From NCBI RefSeq assembly GCF_000953825.1, contig NZ_BBUL01000075.1, forward strand, positions 1 through 41,518: a stretch of DNA of 41,518 nucleotides, written 5' to 3'. This document shows, piece by piece, positions 17,227 to 27,300 of the stretch. Numbering within the stretch: position 1 is the stretch's first letter; each line of letters opens with the position of its first letter. The DNA is from Cellvibrio sp. OA-2007. GTDB lineage: Bacteria > Pseudomonadota > Gammaproteobacteria > Pseudomonadales > Cellvibrionaceae. The notes beneath the pieces are model-generated. The model was not told where the DNA came from. It did no database searches and saw only the letters and a list, made by a program, of their open reading frames with translations. A program made the position numbers and the translations under genes.

Positions 17227-17540
17227 TCTCCGTTATTATTGATTTTTAACAGCGCATCTTTGTAACACCAAAGCAGCAAATCCTTTGGGTCATTCAGTTA
17301 TAAATAGCATAGCTAGCGCGTATCACCAAAATAATTAGCAAAAAAAACCGACCAAACACAAAGTGAAAGGTCGGCAACTAGACAGTTTTAGGGGTAACAC
17401 CTGGAATCTGGCAAGTGGCCGGGAGCTGTAATAAAACCGCTCCACCCACCTGAATCCATTGAAAAAATCATCCTTGACCGAGGCATCTCTCCAAATGCCT
17501 GTCCATACTCACTCTCACTCGGTTGCTTACTTCACTACAG
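17227..17540. other. Intergenic region with leader motif and GH6 terminator
   Basis: About 315 bases. The right part is the 3' untranslated region of the GH6 gene, the middle holds its terminator, and the left part holds the leader of the small protein, with TTATTGATTTTTAAC at 17236-17250. No other gene or repeat is recognised. Confidence 0.5.
17341..17374 (-). terminator. Intrinsic terminator of the GH6 gene
   Basis: CCGACC (17348-17353) pairs with GGTCGG (17369-17374); on the minus strand the hairpin runs into TTTTTTT. It lies about 165 bases after the GH6 stop codon, leaving a long 3' untranslated tail. Confidence 0.75.
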
Positions 17541-19661
17541 TTATTGCAGTGGAGGGTAAGCATTGTTCACTAAAATTTGGAATGCGCCCTTAAACCAGCG
17601 ACCCGCCACCGGCGCATTAGCCAAAGCTCCAGTAGTGGTGCCAGCCGCATTGGTGTAGGTTGGATCGCAATTGCGGTCAAAACCTTTCGCTGGATCTTGA
17701 GGGTCAAATGACAACTCCTTAGACGCAGCGCCATCAGATTCACCTGGCGGCTTCACCCATACATACGCATCAATACCTGCAACTGGCGCAGCTTGTGGAC
17801 GCTCACCTATACCACCGGGCTGGTTACACCAATTTCCACGGTGTGCACGACGATCAATACGCGATTGATCTACGAATGTATCCAGCACGGTGCTAGTAGA
17901 TACAGCAGTCGGACGATTTGGACCACCCCAACCATTACGTGATGTGTCTACCAACATACCAATGGTTGATGGGAAACCAGATGCAATCATCGCGGTACGC
18001 CACGCTTGCACAAACGAAACTTCGCTGAAGTGAGGATTCCACTCGTAGAATTTCGCTTGGCGAGTTTGGGTACCACCACCAGTACCGAATGAACCGTTCG
18101 CCAATGAATCCAGGAATGGCTCGTACAGCGGCGTATAACCAGATGTGTTAGAAACGAAACCAGCGATTGAATTTACTCCACCTGTTGCACCTTTAATTGC
18201 ATTGCCAATCAAAGTAACGGCCTTGCCGAAGTTGTCAGTCCAACCCAGCCAACCTGAGTGACCTATATCAACATAGCTGTACACGTTAGTAATTGGATAC
18301 AACTTGCTCAGTGTGTAACGGGTATTAGCCACATAACCATGAGTTGGGTCGGTCGCTTCTTGACATGCAGGCGTGCTCAAGTTGGTAACCAGGTTTGGCA
18401 GCGAATCCGGCTCAATAATCGCGATAATCCGCAGTGATGCGTATTTAGGATCAGAGAAAATTCCGGCAATGACATCGACATACTCGGTGCGGTAGCGTGC
18501 ACTACCCTCAGCAGTTTGTTTTAACTCGCCATTCGATGCCAAGGCATGACAATCACGATTTGGCAGGTCATACACAACAACTTGAATCACATTCGCTTTT
18601 TGCGCCAATGCGGCATCCAAGTGATCGCGCAGGCCGAAGCTGCCATCGGTCGGTGCAATAGCGCCGATGCGATCCATCCACACCGCAGTGTTATAACCGG
18701 CAACTTTTGAACCATTGGTTTCTGCCTGAGCTTTAGCAGACCAGATTGGATCTACGTACCACTGGGCACCCACAAATGGATTATCCATACGCACGCCAGG
18801 CGTCACGCTCGATACTGATGAACTTGAGCGTGAACTAGGTGCAATAGATGAGCTCGTGCTCGGAACTGAACTTGACGTAGTTGCAACACTTGAACTACTG
18901 GGGACCACAGAGCTAGTTGTTGCCACAGAAGAACTACTTGGCGCGACTGATGAACGCGAGCTTGGCGTTACCGAACTGGTAGTCGCAACAGATGAGCTAC
19001 TCGGAACAACAGATGATCGAGAACTCGAACTAGGAGCAATGCTACTGGACGAACCACCTACGATATTGGTACAGGTTGAGCGCGCAATACAGCTCTTGTT
19101 GTTCTCCCAGCCCCAACCGCTTTGCGTGGTAACACACAGAGGGTAAAGGGTGCCATACCAGTTGCATTGTTGGCCGCCATTATTAGGCGCGCTGGAGCTG
19201 CTCACCACAGGAGTAGAGCTGCTAGAGCGAGAAGAGCTAACGGACGGGATGCTCGAAGGTGCTGACGAACTAGTTACTACCGTGCCGGAGCAAATACTGC
19301 CCGTAACGTTCGGAATTTCGGCCACACCGCCGCGCTTATCAACCTGAAATCCGAAACTGGTCGATTGCCCTGGCTGTAAAGTGCCATTCCAGCCCATATC
19401 TTTTGCACTGTAGGGATTGCTACCACTGAGCTGAGCATTCCATGAGCCTGTCAGGCGGTTGGTTGCATACTGCCAACCTACGGTCCAACCAGTTACTGCG
19501 CTATTACCGCTATTGGTAACCACAATTTCACCTGTAAGCCCGGTATTCCATTCATTGCTGATTTTGTAAACACAGCCGGCTGCTGCACCTTGACTAGCCG
19601 CAGCTAAGCCAAGGCTTAACAGCGCAGCCAAGCCATACGTTTTACTTATTGGAGTTGTCAT
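17541..19661 (-). CDS. cel6A: Secreted cellobiohydrolase-type cellulase, CBM2-CBM10-GH6
   Basis: 706 residues: signal peptide about 1-28; CBM2 30-124; Ser linker; CBM10 166-198 (CNWYGTLYPLC...GWGWENNKSC); a 90-residue linker with repeated [11 protein letters not shown] and VAPSS units; GH6 domain 290-706. GH6 landmarks are VVYDLPNRDCHA (D370), IIEPDSLPNLVTN (D419, the proton donor), DIGHSGWLGW, VDTSRNGWGG and WVKPPGESDG (D643). It attacks cellulose chains from the non-reducing end by inversion. AGGAG lies 7 bases before the ATG. Cellvibrio japonicus is described with a single GH6, hence the symbol. About 1 kb of noncoding DNA precedes the gene. Confidence 0.93.
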   Translation of the reverse strand: MTTPISKTYGLAALLSLGLAAASQGAAAGCVYKISNEWNTGLTGEIVVTNSGNSAVTGWTVGWQYATNRLTGSWNAQLSGSNPYSAKDMGWNGTLQPGQSTSFGFQVDKRGGVAEIPNVTGSICSGTVVTSSSAPSSIPSVSSSRSSSSTPVVSSSSAPNNGGQQCNWYGTLYPLCVTTQSGWGWENNKSCIARSTCTNIVGGSSSSIAPSSSSRSSVVPSSSSVATTSSVTPSSRSSVAPSSSSVATTSSVVPSSSSVATTSSSVPSTSSSIAPSSRSSSSVSSVTPGVRMDNPFVGAQWYVDPIWSAKAQAETNGSKVAGYNTAVWMDRIGAIAPTDGSFGLRDHLDAALAQKANVIQVVVYDLPNRDCHALASNGELKQTAEGSARYRTEYVDVIAGIFSDPKYASLRIIAIIEPDSLPNLVTNLSTPACQEATDPTHGYVANTRYTLSKLYPITNVYSYVDIGHSGWLGWTDNFGKAVTLIGNAIKGATGGVNSIAGFVSNTSGYTPLYEPFLDSLANGSFGTGGGTQTRQAKFYEWNPHFSEVSFVQAWRTAMIASGFPSTIGMLVDTSRNGWGGPNRPTAVSTSTVLDTFVDQSRIDRRAHRGNWCNQPGGIGERPQAAPVAGIDAYVWVKPPGESDGAASKELSFDPQDPAKGFDRNCDPTYTNAAGTTTGALANAPVAGRWFKGAFQILVNNAYPPLQ

Positions 19662-20663
19662 TCAAGTTCTCCTGGATCCTATGAGGAAGGCGTAAAGCCT
19701 CGTTATTATTTTGCGCCAACGGTGACGGCGCTGACTTTTTCTACATCCCGGTATATCGCAAGGTATTTGCCAGCATCTGAGCAATCTATGCATAGTTTGT
19801 TTGCGCAATCTTTACGATGAAGTGCAATTTAGAGAGTGACGCCAGCTCAGCAACATACTCGCTCGCAAAAACAATTACGGAATATCTCAAAATGTAGAAG
19901 AAGGACGAAAAAACATGCAAAAACCATCTGAATCACACTTTTTATTATTATTTAAAGCAAAATATGCTGCTAACCCCTAACAAAAACGTCCAGCGATGGC
20001 AGCCCTGCAATAATATGATTTTATCTACATCACCGTCCGAGACCCGGCTCACATTGTACACTTGCACACTAGAAAATCTATCAGATTTATGTTTGCGCAA
20101 CCCTTTAAGCGACAAAATTTTCAAAATTGCCGCTCGCGGTGAAAATTGCTCATCGGAACCATGCAACCAGCTCAATAATAGCCACAGGAAACTATTTTCA
20201 CTTCACTGACGAACCACAACCCACTTCAACGGATTAAAACGAACCAAAATCTGCACAAAAAGCCAATACATAAACAACCTTTTACCTATGAATAGAACCC
20301 ACCCATGCTTTTCACCTCATTCAACCTACATCTCAAGAAAATAGATCTGCTTTGATTTTTATGCATTGTTTGCGCTATCATTTTAGGGTAATTTATCCAG
20401 CGTGCTTAGACTTAAGAGCACACAGTGAACCGATGCAACCAAAAAAGAACACACTCATAAAAAACTACAGTTCGCGTCACAAAAGACAATAACAACAATA
20501 ATTTTTATTTATAAATACATTTTTACCCACAATCACCATTGTATCGAGAGCCACCCCTGTAATACCCAAACCTTATTTTTGTAGTGTTTGTTTAATCCTA
20601 GTTATTCGGTAAAAGTTTGTTAGCGCAACCACACAATCAAAATAGACAAAGGCGTAAATCATC
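19662..20663. other. Long divergent intergenic region, no supported gene
   Basis: About 1000 AT-rich bases between the divergent GH6 cellulase and small membrane protein genes. Two overlapping opposite frames near 19950-20210 encode 75 and 81 residues with cysteine- and asparagine-rich, non-family-like sequence; neither has a ribosome binding site. The GH6 leader has a small hairpin (GAGGC-TTTAC-GCCTTC). Presumably it holds the promoters of both genes; no consensus box was clear enough to report. Confidence 0.5.
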
Positions 20664-21272
20664 ATGTTAAAAACCCTCATTGTTTATGCTCACCTCCTGG
20701 CTGCTTGTGTAGCTATCGGTATTTTACTTATCCAAGACCTGGCGCTCGCCAAATCCAAAGGCAGCCCACTATCGGCTTCCGCCATCAAAGACCTCACCCG
20801 ATCGGCCGAAATCATGTTTATCGCCCTGATCGCCCTGTGGATTTCCGGCCTGTCGCTAGTGCTGATCGGCTATTTAGACAACCCGCAGCAGTATTTAATG
20901 AACCCCAAACTCTGGGCCAAATTCACCGTGGTCGCCGTGCTAACCCTGAACGGTATCGCGCTGCACTACTTCAGCTTCCCCCGCGTTACCTCGCGCAAAG
21001 GGCTGCTGGGGCTGCCGACCTTTGAACAAATTCTGGTGACCCTTACCGGCGCCCTCTCCTCTGTATCCTGGCTGTTTGCCTGTTATCTCGGCATCGCCCG
21101 CCCCTGGAATTACACCGTGGACTACAGCTTTGTCATGTTCATCTACTCAGGCCTGCTGATTGGTGCATTTATTGTGGCCGGTGAAGTCTTGCGCGCCATG
21201 CGCAGAGCAGAACCCGAGCCTCCTATGCTCACCGAACAAATTCGGATGAACACCTCCCGTAAGTTTGATTGA
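20664..21272 (+). CDS. Small integral membrane protein, DUF2214-like
   Basis: 202 residues with about five membrane helices (4-24, 49-71, 84-104, 125-146, 154-177) and a charged C-terminus. Histidines sit in helix 1 (VYAHLLAAC, H10) and in helix 3 (IALHYF, H101), positions where b-type haem is bound in several small membrane cytochromes; this is suggestive, not proof. The first-helix pattern K-x-x-x-x-Y-A-H-L resembles DUF2214/CopD-like proteins. The gene is richer in GC than the surrounding noncoding DNA. It stands upstream of the cellulase-YceI gene but is separated from it by a strong terminator, so it is probably a separate transcript. A role in the redox chain is inference from position. 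Confidence 0.65.
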   Translation: MLKTLIVYAHLLAACVAIGILLIQDLALAKSKGSPLSASAIKDLTRSAEIMFIALIALWISGLSLVLIGYLDNPQQYLMNPKLWAKFTVVAVLTLNGIALHYFSFPRVTSRKGLLGLPTFEQILVTLTGALSSVSWLFACYLGIARPWNYTVDYSFVMFIYSGLLIGAFIVAGEVLRAMRRAEPEPPMLTEQIRMNTSRKFD

Positions 21273-21277
21273 TCTGT

Positions 21278-21305
21278 AAACCCGATAGTTGCTATCGGGT
21301 TTTGG
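21278..21305 (+). terminator. Intrinsic terminator after the small membrane protein gene
   Basis: AAACCCGATAG (21278-21288) pairs perfectly with CTATCGGGTTT (21292-21302) around a TTG loop and is followed by a further T. Confidence 0.85.
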
Positions 21306-21349
21306 TCGTGATGACGGCGCTGTAACAATCATTGCGACCCGCTGCACCT

Positions 21350-21389
21350 GTTTGCTTTACCCGTTCCGTTTGTTTTACCCGTTTTGACA
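21350..21389 (+). promoter_or_regulatory. Direct-repeat element and TTGACA box before the cellulase-redox operon
   Basis: GTTTGCTTTACCCGTT (21350-21365) and GTTTGTTTTACCCGTT (21368-21383) form a 16-base direct repeat with one mismatch and an 18-base period. It is immediately followed by a perfect -35 hexamer, TTGACA (21384-21389). The -10 box is not obvious, which fits an activator-dependent promoter. The arrangement suggests regulator binding next to the -35 box. The ATG lies 60 bases further on. Confidence 0.5.
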
Positions 21390-21448
21390 ATAACGATGTT
21401 GATGACCGTTGCCAGTGCAAGCTGGCATTTACCTCCGAGGAAGACACT

Positions 21449-24370
21449 ATGAGTAGCTTTAAAGCCTCTGCGATCACCCCTCGCCTGGATGGAGCCCTAA
21501 CCCGCTCCCTCTATGCGGTAGGGTTCTCCCTGGCTGTATCCACTCTCTCCACTGCCGCACATGCTGGTTGCCAGTATGTGATTAACAATCAGTGGAATAA
21601 TGGATTCGACGCCAAGATAAGAATAACCAACGATGGGACTAGTACGATCAATGGCTGGAACATCAACTGGCAGTACAGCGGCGACAACCGCGTTACCAGC
21701 AGTTATAACGCCACCCTCACCGGCACTAACCCTTACTCTGCTACCAATCTCAGCTGGAATGGCACTATTGCGCCCAACCAAACGGTTGAATTTGGTTTTC
21801 AAGGCAGCAAAGGTGCGGCAGCGGCACAAATACCTACCATTACCGGCGCAGTATGTGGTGGCACCACAACCTCTTCGGTAGCACCTGCCAGCTCATCTAC
21901 ACCTTCATCAATTCCCGGTGTATCCAGCTCTCGCTCTTCTGTTTCTTCCAACGGCACCACCCAAGGTGTAGCGCCACTGGTAGTGCAAGGCAACAAAGTG
22001 ACTGCTAATGGCCAGCCAGCCAATCTAGCGGGCATGAGCCTGTTCTGGAGCAATACCGGTTGGGGCGGTGAGAAATACTACACCGCACAGACCGTGTCCT
22101 GGTTGAAGTCTGATTGGAAAGCCAATCTGGTGCGTGTTGCTATGGGCGTGGAAGATGCAGGCGGCTATTTGACCGACGCATCCAACAAAGCCCGTGCAAC
22201 AACCGTGATTGATGCGGCGATTGCCAACAACATGTATGTGATTATCGACTGGCATACCCATCACGCTGAAGACAATAAAGCTCAGGCGATTACCTTCTTC
22301 AAAGAGATGGCAACCAAGTACGGCAACTACAACAACGTGATTTATGAGGTGTACAACGAGCCACTGAATATTTCATGGAGTGGTGTACTTAAGCCTTATG
22401 CGACTGACGTAATCAAAGAAATCCGTGCAATTGACCCGGACAACCTGATTATTGTGGGCACGCCTAACTGGTCGCAAGACGTTGATGTAGCAGCCAATGA
22501 CCCTATTACTGCTTACAGCAACATCGCGTACACCCTGCACTTCTACGCAGGCACCCACAAACAATCCCTGCGCGACAAAGCACAAACCGCATTGAACCGT
22601 GGTATTGCCTTGTTCGTCACCGAGTGGGGTTCAGTGAATGCCGATGGCGGTGGCGCTGTCAACACAGCGGAAACCAACACCTGGTTGAGCTTCCTCAAAA
22701 CCAATGGTATTAGCCATGCTAACTGGGCACTGAACGACAAGGCAGAAGGCTCTTCTGCGCTGGTTCCAAATGCCAGTGCTAACGGTGGCTGGACGGCAGC
22801 GCAATTGACGGCTTCTGGCACCTTGGTACGCAACAACATGATTAGCCAGAACAGTGGAACAACCTCCAGTGTTGCCCCCTCCAGTGTTGCCCCTAGCAGC
22901 TCACGCTCTAGCACCCCAAGTTCAGTGGCACCAAGTTCAGTGGCGCCGAGCTCTGTAGCATCTTCTGTGAACAACGGCGCAGGCGTTCTGTTCAGCGAAA
23001 CCTTTGAAAGCGGTGCGGTCAATACTCAACCAAGCGGTTGGGAAAACTTCATTGGCTGGGTTCCAAACAACAGCAACACCACCTCTGGCGCACAATATGC
23101 GTTGATTGACAGCGCCAAGTCCTACAGTGGTAGCAAGTCTATTCACTTCAAAGGCGGCGCGGCACCTGCGCAAATCATCCGCGCTCTGCCGGCTGGCACT
23201 CAACGTCTGTATACCCGCGCCTACGTCAATATGAGCGTTGCGATGGGCAATGTGGCCGGTGATAACCACGAGCATATTCTGGGCCTGAAAAAGACCAAAG
23301 ATGCCAACGATGAAATCCGCGTGGGTCAAATCAAAGGGGTTTTAGGTACCAACCATATCCCAAGCGATAACATCGCGCCAAAAATGAGCCAGTGGTACTC
23401 AGGCCCACAAATGGCGGCCAATACCTGGTACTGCGTTGAGGTGGATTATCTGGCCGATCAAGCCTATGACACCTTGAAAATGCGTGTGAACGGCAATGAA
23501 GTTCACTCCATTACCTCGGCTAACGATTGGAACAACGGCGCCTTGGGTGCTGATTGGATGAGCGATAAGTTTAACTATGTGATGTTTGGTTTCCACAGCT
23601 TCAGCGGCCGTTCTGCTGACGTTTGGATGGATGACATTGTGGTATCTACCCAACCTATCGGTTGTGGTGCGACACCACCACCTGCAAGCTCAAGTGCACC
23701 AAGCTCGGTTGCTCCTAGCAGCTCAAGCGCACCAAGCTCTGTAGCGCCATCGTCATCGGCACCTTCTTCTGTGGCTCCAAGCTCTTCAGCGCCAAGTTCT
23801 GTAGCACCAAGCTCAAGCAGTCGCTCAAGCTCTTCTGTTGCTACAACTGCAGCATGGACTCTGGATACCACCGCGTCTTACCTGAACTTTGTGACCACTA
23901 AAAACACCCATGTTGTCGAAGTGCATAACTTCACCAGCATCAGCGGTGATATCAGTGCAGCAGGTGTGGCTACCCTGAACATCGATTTGAGCACGGTGAA
24001 TACCGGTATCGCCCTGCGCGATCAACGTATGCGCGACCTGTTGTTTGAAGTGACCAGCTTCCCCTCTGCGACTGTGACTGTGGCGGTACCTGCCACGTTG
24101 ATCAGCAGCTTGGCCGTTGGCCAATCGGCTACCACGGATATCTCTGCCAACCTGAATCTGCATGGTGTGACCGGTGCGATTACCACCAAAGTCTCCGTAC
24201 AGAAACTGTCAGCTAACCGCGTCCTGGTACAAAGCTTATCGCCCATCCTGATCAAGGCTGGCGACTATGCACTCACCGATGGTGTAGAAGCCCTGCGTGC
24301 AGCGGTTGGCATCGCATCGATCAGTGTGGCCGTGCCTGTGGACTTCGCGCTCGTCTTTGACGCCCGTTAA
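21449..24370 (+). CDS. Secreted multidomain cellulase, CBM2-GH5-Cip1-like-YceI
   Basis: 973 residues from the ATG at 21449, which has GAGGA 7 bases upstream; a longer frame from 21332 lacks one and reads through the promoter repeat. Signal peptide 1-39; CBM2 40-137; Ser linker; GH5_2-like endoglucanase about 175-465 with E304 (EVYNEP, acid/base) and E392 (VTEWGS, nucleophile); Ser/Pro linker; beta jelly-roll 512-739 ([39 protein letters not shown]) resembling the Cip1/lyase-like domain; a linker of four [10 protein letters not shown]-type repeats; YceI lipocalin-like domain 800-973. YceI domains bind polyprenyl quinones, so this enzyme appears to carry a redox or isoprenoid cofactor together with a cellulase. 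It is 27 bases upstream of the YceI-cytochrome gene and surely cotranscribed. GH5, CBM2 and YceI are firm; the Cip1 label is tentative. Confidence 0.9.
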   Translation: MSSFKASAITPRLDGALTRSLYAVGFSLAVSTLSTAAHAGCQYVINNQWNNGFDAKIRITNDGTSTINGWNINWQYSGDNRVTSSYNATLTGTNPYSATNLSWNGTIAPNQTVEFGFQGSKGAAAAQIPTITGAVCGGTTTSSVAPASSSTPSSIPGVSSSRSSVSSNGTTQGVAPLVVQGNKVTANGQPANLAGMSLFWSNTGWGGEKYYTAQTVSWLKSDWKANLVRVAMGVEDAGGYLTDASNKARATTVIDAAIANNMYVIIDWHTHHAEDNKAQAITFFKEMATKYGNYNNVIYEVYNEPLNISWSGVLKPYATDVIKEIRAIDPDNLIIVGTPNWSQDVDVAANDPITAYSNIAYTLHFYAGTHKQSLRDKAQTALNRGIALFVTEWGSVNADGGGAVNTAETNTWLSFLKTNGISHANWALNDKAEGSSALVPNASANGGWTAAQLTASGTLVRNNMISQNSGTTSSVAPSSVAPSSSRSSTPSSVAPSSVAPSSVASSVNNGAGVLFSETFESGAVNTQPSGWENFIGWVPNNSNTTSGAQYALIDSAKSYSGSKSIHFKGGAAPAQIIRALPAGTQRLYTRAYVNMSVAMGNVAGDNHEHILGLKKTKDANDEIRVGQIKGVLGTNHIPSDNIAPKMSQWYSGPQMAANTWYCVEVDYLADQAYDTLKMRVNGNEVHSITSANDWNNGALGADWMSDKFNYVMFGFHSFSGRSADVWMDDIVVSTQPIGCGATPPPASSSAPSSVAPSSSSAPSSVAPSSSAPSSVAPSSSAPSSVAPSSSSRSSSSVATTAAWTLDTTASYLNFVTTKNTHVVEVHNFTSISGDISAAGVATLNIDLSTVNTGIALRDQRMRDLLFEVTSFPSATVTVAVPATLISSLAVGQSATTDISANLNLHGVTGAITTKVSVQKLSANRVLVQSLSPILIKAGDYALTDGVEALRAAVGIASISVAVPVDFALVFDAR
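23684..23839 (+). repeat. Tandem-repeat Ser/Pro linker coding sequence
   Basis: In-frame repeats encoding about four units of [10 protein letters not shown] lie between the Cip1-like and YceI domains of the cellulase. Codon variation between units shows that the repeat is old or under selection as a flexible spacer. A related but shorter run is at 22860-22975. Confidence 0.8.
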
Positions 24371-24397
24371 TTGGATGAAGCTTAGAGAGAACCTATC

Positions 24398-27300
24398 ATG
24401 AAAAAATTATTGAAACTGTCGATGCTCTCCTGCGGGGTAACCCTGGGCATCATGGCTTCCAGCGGCGCTATCGCCCAGGGAGCCTGTAGTGTGAATTATG
24501 CTGCCGTCAACAGCTGGGGCAATGGTGCGCAAATTACCACCACCATCACCAATACCAGTGCCGCTAAAACCAGCTGGGAACTTTGCTGGACTTACGCGGG
24601 CAATGACACCATTGCCAACCTCTGGGATGGTGTACACACCCAGACCGGCAAAAATGTCTGTGTGAAAAACGCCGGCTACAACCCTAACCTGCCAGCCAAT
24701 GGTTCGGTGTCATTCGGGTTTATCGTCAACAACCCAGGTGCCGTACCCACCGCCTTCACCCTCAACGGTGCAGCCTGTGGTGGTGCCGCCAGCAGCGTAT
24801 CCAGCGTGGTACCGAGCAGCGTGTCATCCAGCAGCAAAAGCAGCACACCCAGCAGTGTGTCTTCCAGCAGCGTAGCGCCCACCGTGGCCGCACGCTGGTT
24901 GCTCGATGCCAGCAAATCCACCTTTAACTTCGTGACCGTGAAAAAGAGTGTTGCCGGTGCTGAAACCCCCGAAAGCATGACCTTCAGTCAGCTCGAAGGG
25001 ACTGTCGCCACCAATGGTCAAGCCACACTGACCATTCCGCTGGCCAGTATCAGCACCAACAACGTAGTGCGCGATCCACGTATGCAAAGCATGCTGTTTG
25101 AATCCAACTACTTGCCTAGCCTGCACTTCACCACCCAGCTCGACCTGGCGGCGATTGATGCCATGGCTGCAGGCAGCACCAGTGTGCAACCTGTCACCGG
25201 TAATCTGGTTCTGCACGGTATAGTGAAAGCATTGACGTTCGACGTGCTGGTAGTAAAACACGCCAACAACAGCGTCAGCTTCTCGCCGCGCAAACCGATT
25301 GTGATCAACGCTATTGATTTCGATCTGAATGCCGGTGTTGAAGCCCTGCGTGCTATTGCAGGCCTCTCAACCATTGGTGAGAAAGTACCGGTTTACTTCA
25401 AGATGTTCCTGAACCGTGACAACCCCACCAACGTGCCTGCCATCAGCCTCGCCACTGCACCTGCTGCGGCTACTGGCTTGACCGGTACGGTGAGCAATGC
25501 CACTGGCGCTGCCAACCTCAACTGGGCGGACGTTAGCAATAACGAAAGCGGCTTCCTGGTTCGTCGTAAAGGTGCCGATGGTCGCTGGATGACAGCAAGC
25601 AACAATGCAGCTAACAGCGTTAGCTTCATTGACACCCTGACTGCCGCTGGCAGCTATGACTATAAAGTCATCAGCTACGCCGACAGCATTCCTGCTGCTG
25701 CGACTACTCCGTTGTCACTGGTCTATGCCGGCACAACTGGCTCTTCGGTGTCCTCTGTTAACTCTTCAACCAGCAGCTCGGTAGTTACTTCTATTAGCTC
25801 CACTAGCTCTCGTAGCTCCAGCAGTACCGGCGCATTAGTAGGCAATGCTGCTAATGGGAAAACCTTATGGAGCACTCAAAGCTGTATAGGCTGCCATGGT
25901 GTAGATGGCGCTAAAAATGCTAACGGTACTGCAGCTGCGATTGCGCTTAACCCGAACCGCACTTACTATCGCCACAGAAGTGATACGCAGGATCGCTCTC
26001 TGCGAGACTTTATTGCGCTGTGGATGCCACAAGGTGGTGAGGGTACATGTACTGGCCAATGCGCGGCAGATTTGGAAGCCTATATCTGGACATTCCGCAA
26101 ACCCAGTGACGGCATTCCAGATGTACCGGTGAGTAAGTTCAGCTGTCCATCCAATGCACAAAGCTATGGTCAAAGAACCTTGCGTTTGCTGACCAAATTG
26201 GAATATCAACGCTCAGTCAGAGACTTGGTAGCTTATCAAGCGGATGTAACTGCAAGTTTGCCCGATGACTTTGTGTCAGGTGCATTTGTTAACAATAACA
26301 CCCTTGCGATTGATAAGACACGCTACACCAGTTACTTGGCCAATGCTGAACGTATTGCCACTGACGTAGCAACACGCTGGAACGCTGTCCTTAGCTGTAC
26401 TCCATCAACCGCTTGTGCAAGTACATTAGTAAACACCTTGGGTCCACGTATTTTCCGTCGCCCTTTGACTACTGATGAACAAAGTGCTTACCTCGCAGTT
26501 GCTAATGGCACTACCGGTGGCCGCACTGTTGCTGATGGTATGCAAGTTGCCCTGACCGCAATGTTGTCATCTCCACAGTTCTTGTATCGTTCCGAAATCG
26601 GAACCCTGTCAAGCAGCGGCGTGTACAAACTTGACGGTTACGAAATGGCAACTTACATGGCTTATACCTTTACCGGTACTACGCCAAGTACTGCTCTGAT
26701 GACAGCAGCAGCTAACGGCACGTTAAATACAGTTACCGGTATTCGCGCCCAAGCAGCTACTTTACTTAACTCAGCCAATACCAAGTTACTCCTGACAGAT
26801 TTGGTAAACCGCTGGTTAGCTACCGACAAGATCGAAACCCTGACCAAACCGGCTATTAGTGGTTTCGCCACTCTTGGTGCCGACATGAAAAATGAGCTGG
26901 GCAAAAACTTTGCCTACGCGATGTTGGAAACCAATGGTTCGTTTGCATCCGTGTACAACCCATCCTATACCCACGTCAACGCTCGCTTGGCAACACACTA
27001 TGGTTTGGCGTTGAGTGGCACTCTGGATGCAGACGGTTTTGCTCGTGTAACAACCAGCGACCGCGGTGGTATTCTGACTTCAGGTGCATTCTTGTCGCGT
27101 TACGCTAGCACTACTGATTCGAACATGATCACTCGTGCCGTTGCGATTCGCCGTAAGTTGATGTGTCAGGATATTCCTGAGCCACCATCTGGTGTTAGCT
27201 TGGACCGCGAAGCCTTGTTTGCGCAAGACCGCGCGTTCTACGAAGCGCCAACCACTACCCAACACATGATTTTCGACCGCATTACTGCAGGAACCACCTG

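Noticed and set aside
18856-19347. Glu/Leu/Thr-rich plus-strand frames across the GH6 linkers
   Set aside because: They are the antisense of Ser-codon repeats, which always yields acidic low-complexity frames; same for 10164-10430, 14054-14290, 22543-23022 and 23575-23871.
19948-20209. Two overlapping opposite frames of 75 and 81 residues
   Set aside because: They overlap each other, lack ribosome sites and look like noncoding translation.
21332-21448. N-terminal extension of the cellulase-YceI frame to an ATG at 21332
   Set aside because: It lacks a ribosome site, encodes the promoter repeat as VCFTR twice and would bury the signal peptide; the ATG at 21449 has GAGGA.
23678-23839. Short-period repeats that might be taken for a CRISPR array or minisatellite
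   Set aside because: They keep reading frame and encode a Ser/Pro linker; there are no regular spacers. No CRISPR array, tRNA or rRNA was found in the window.
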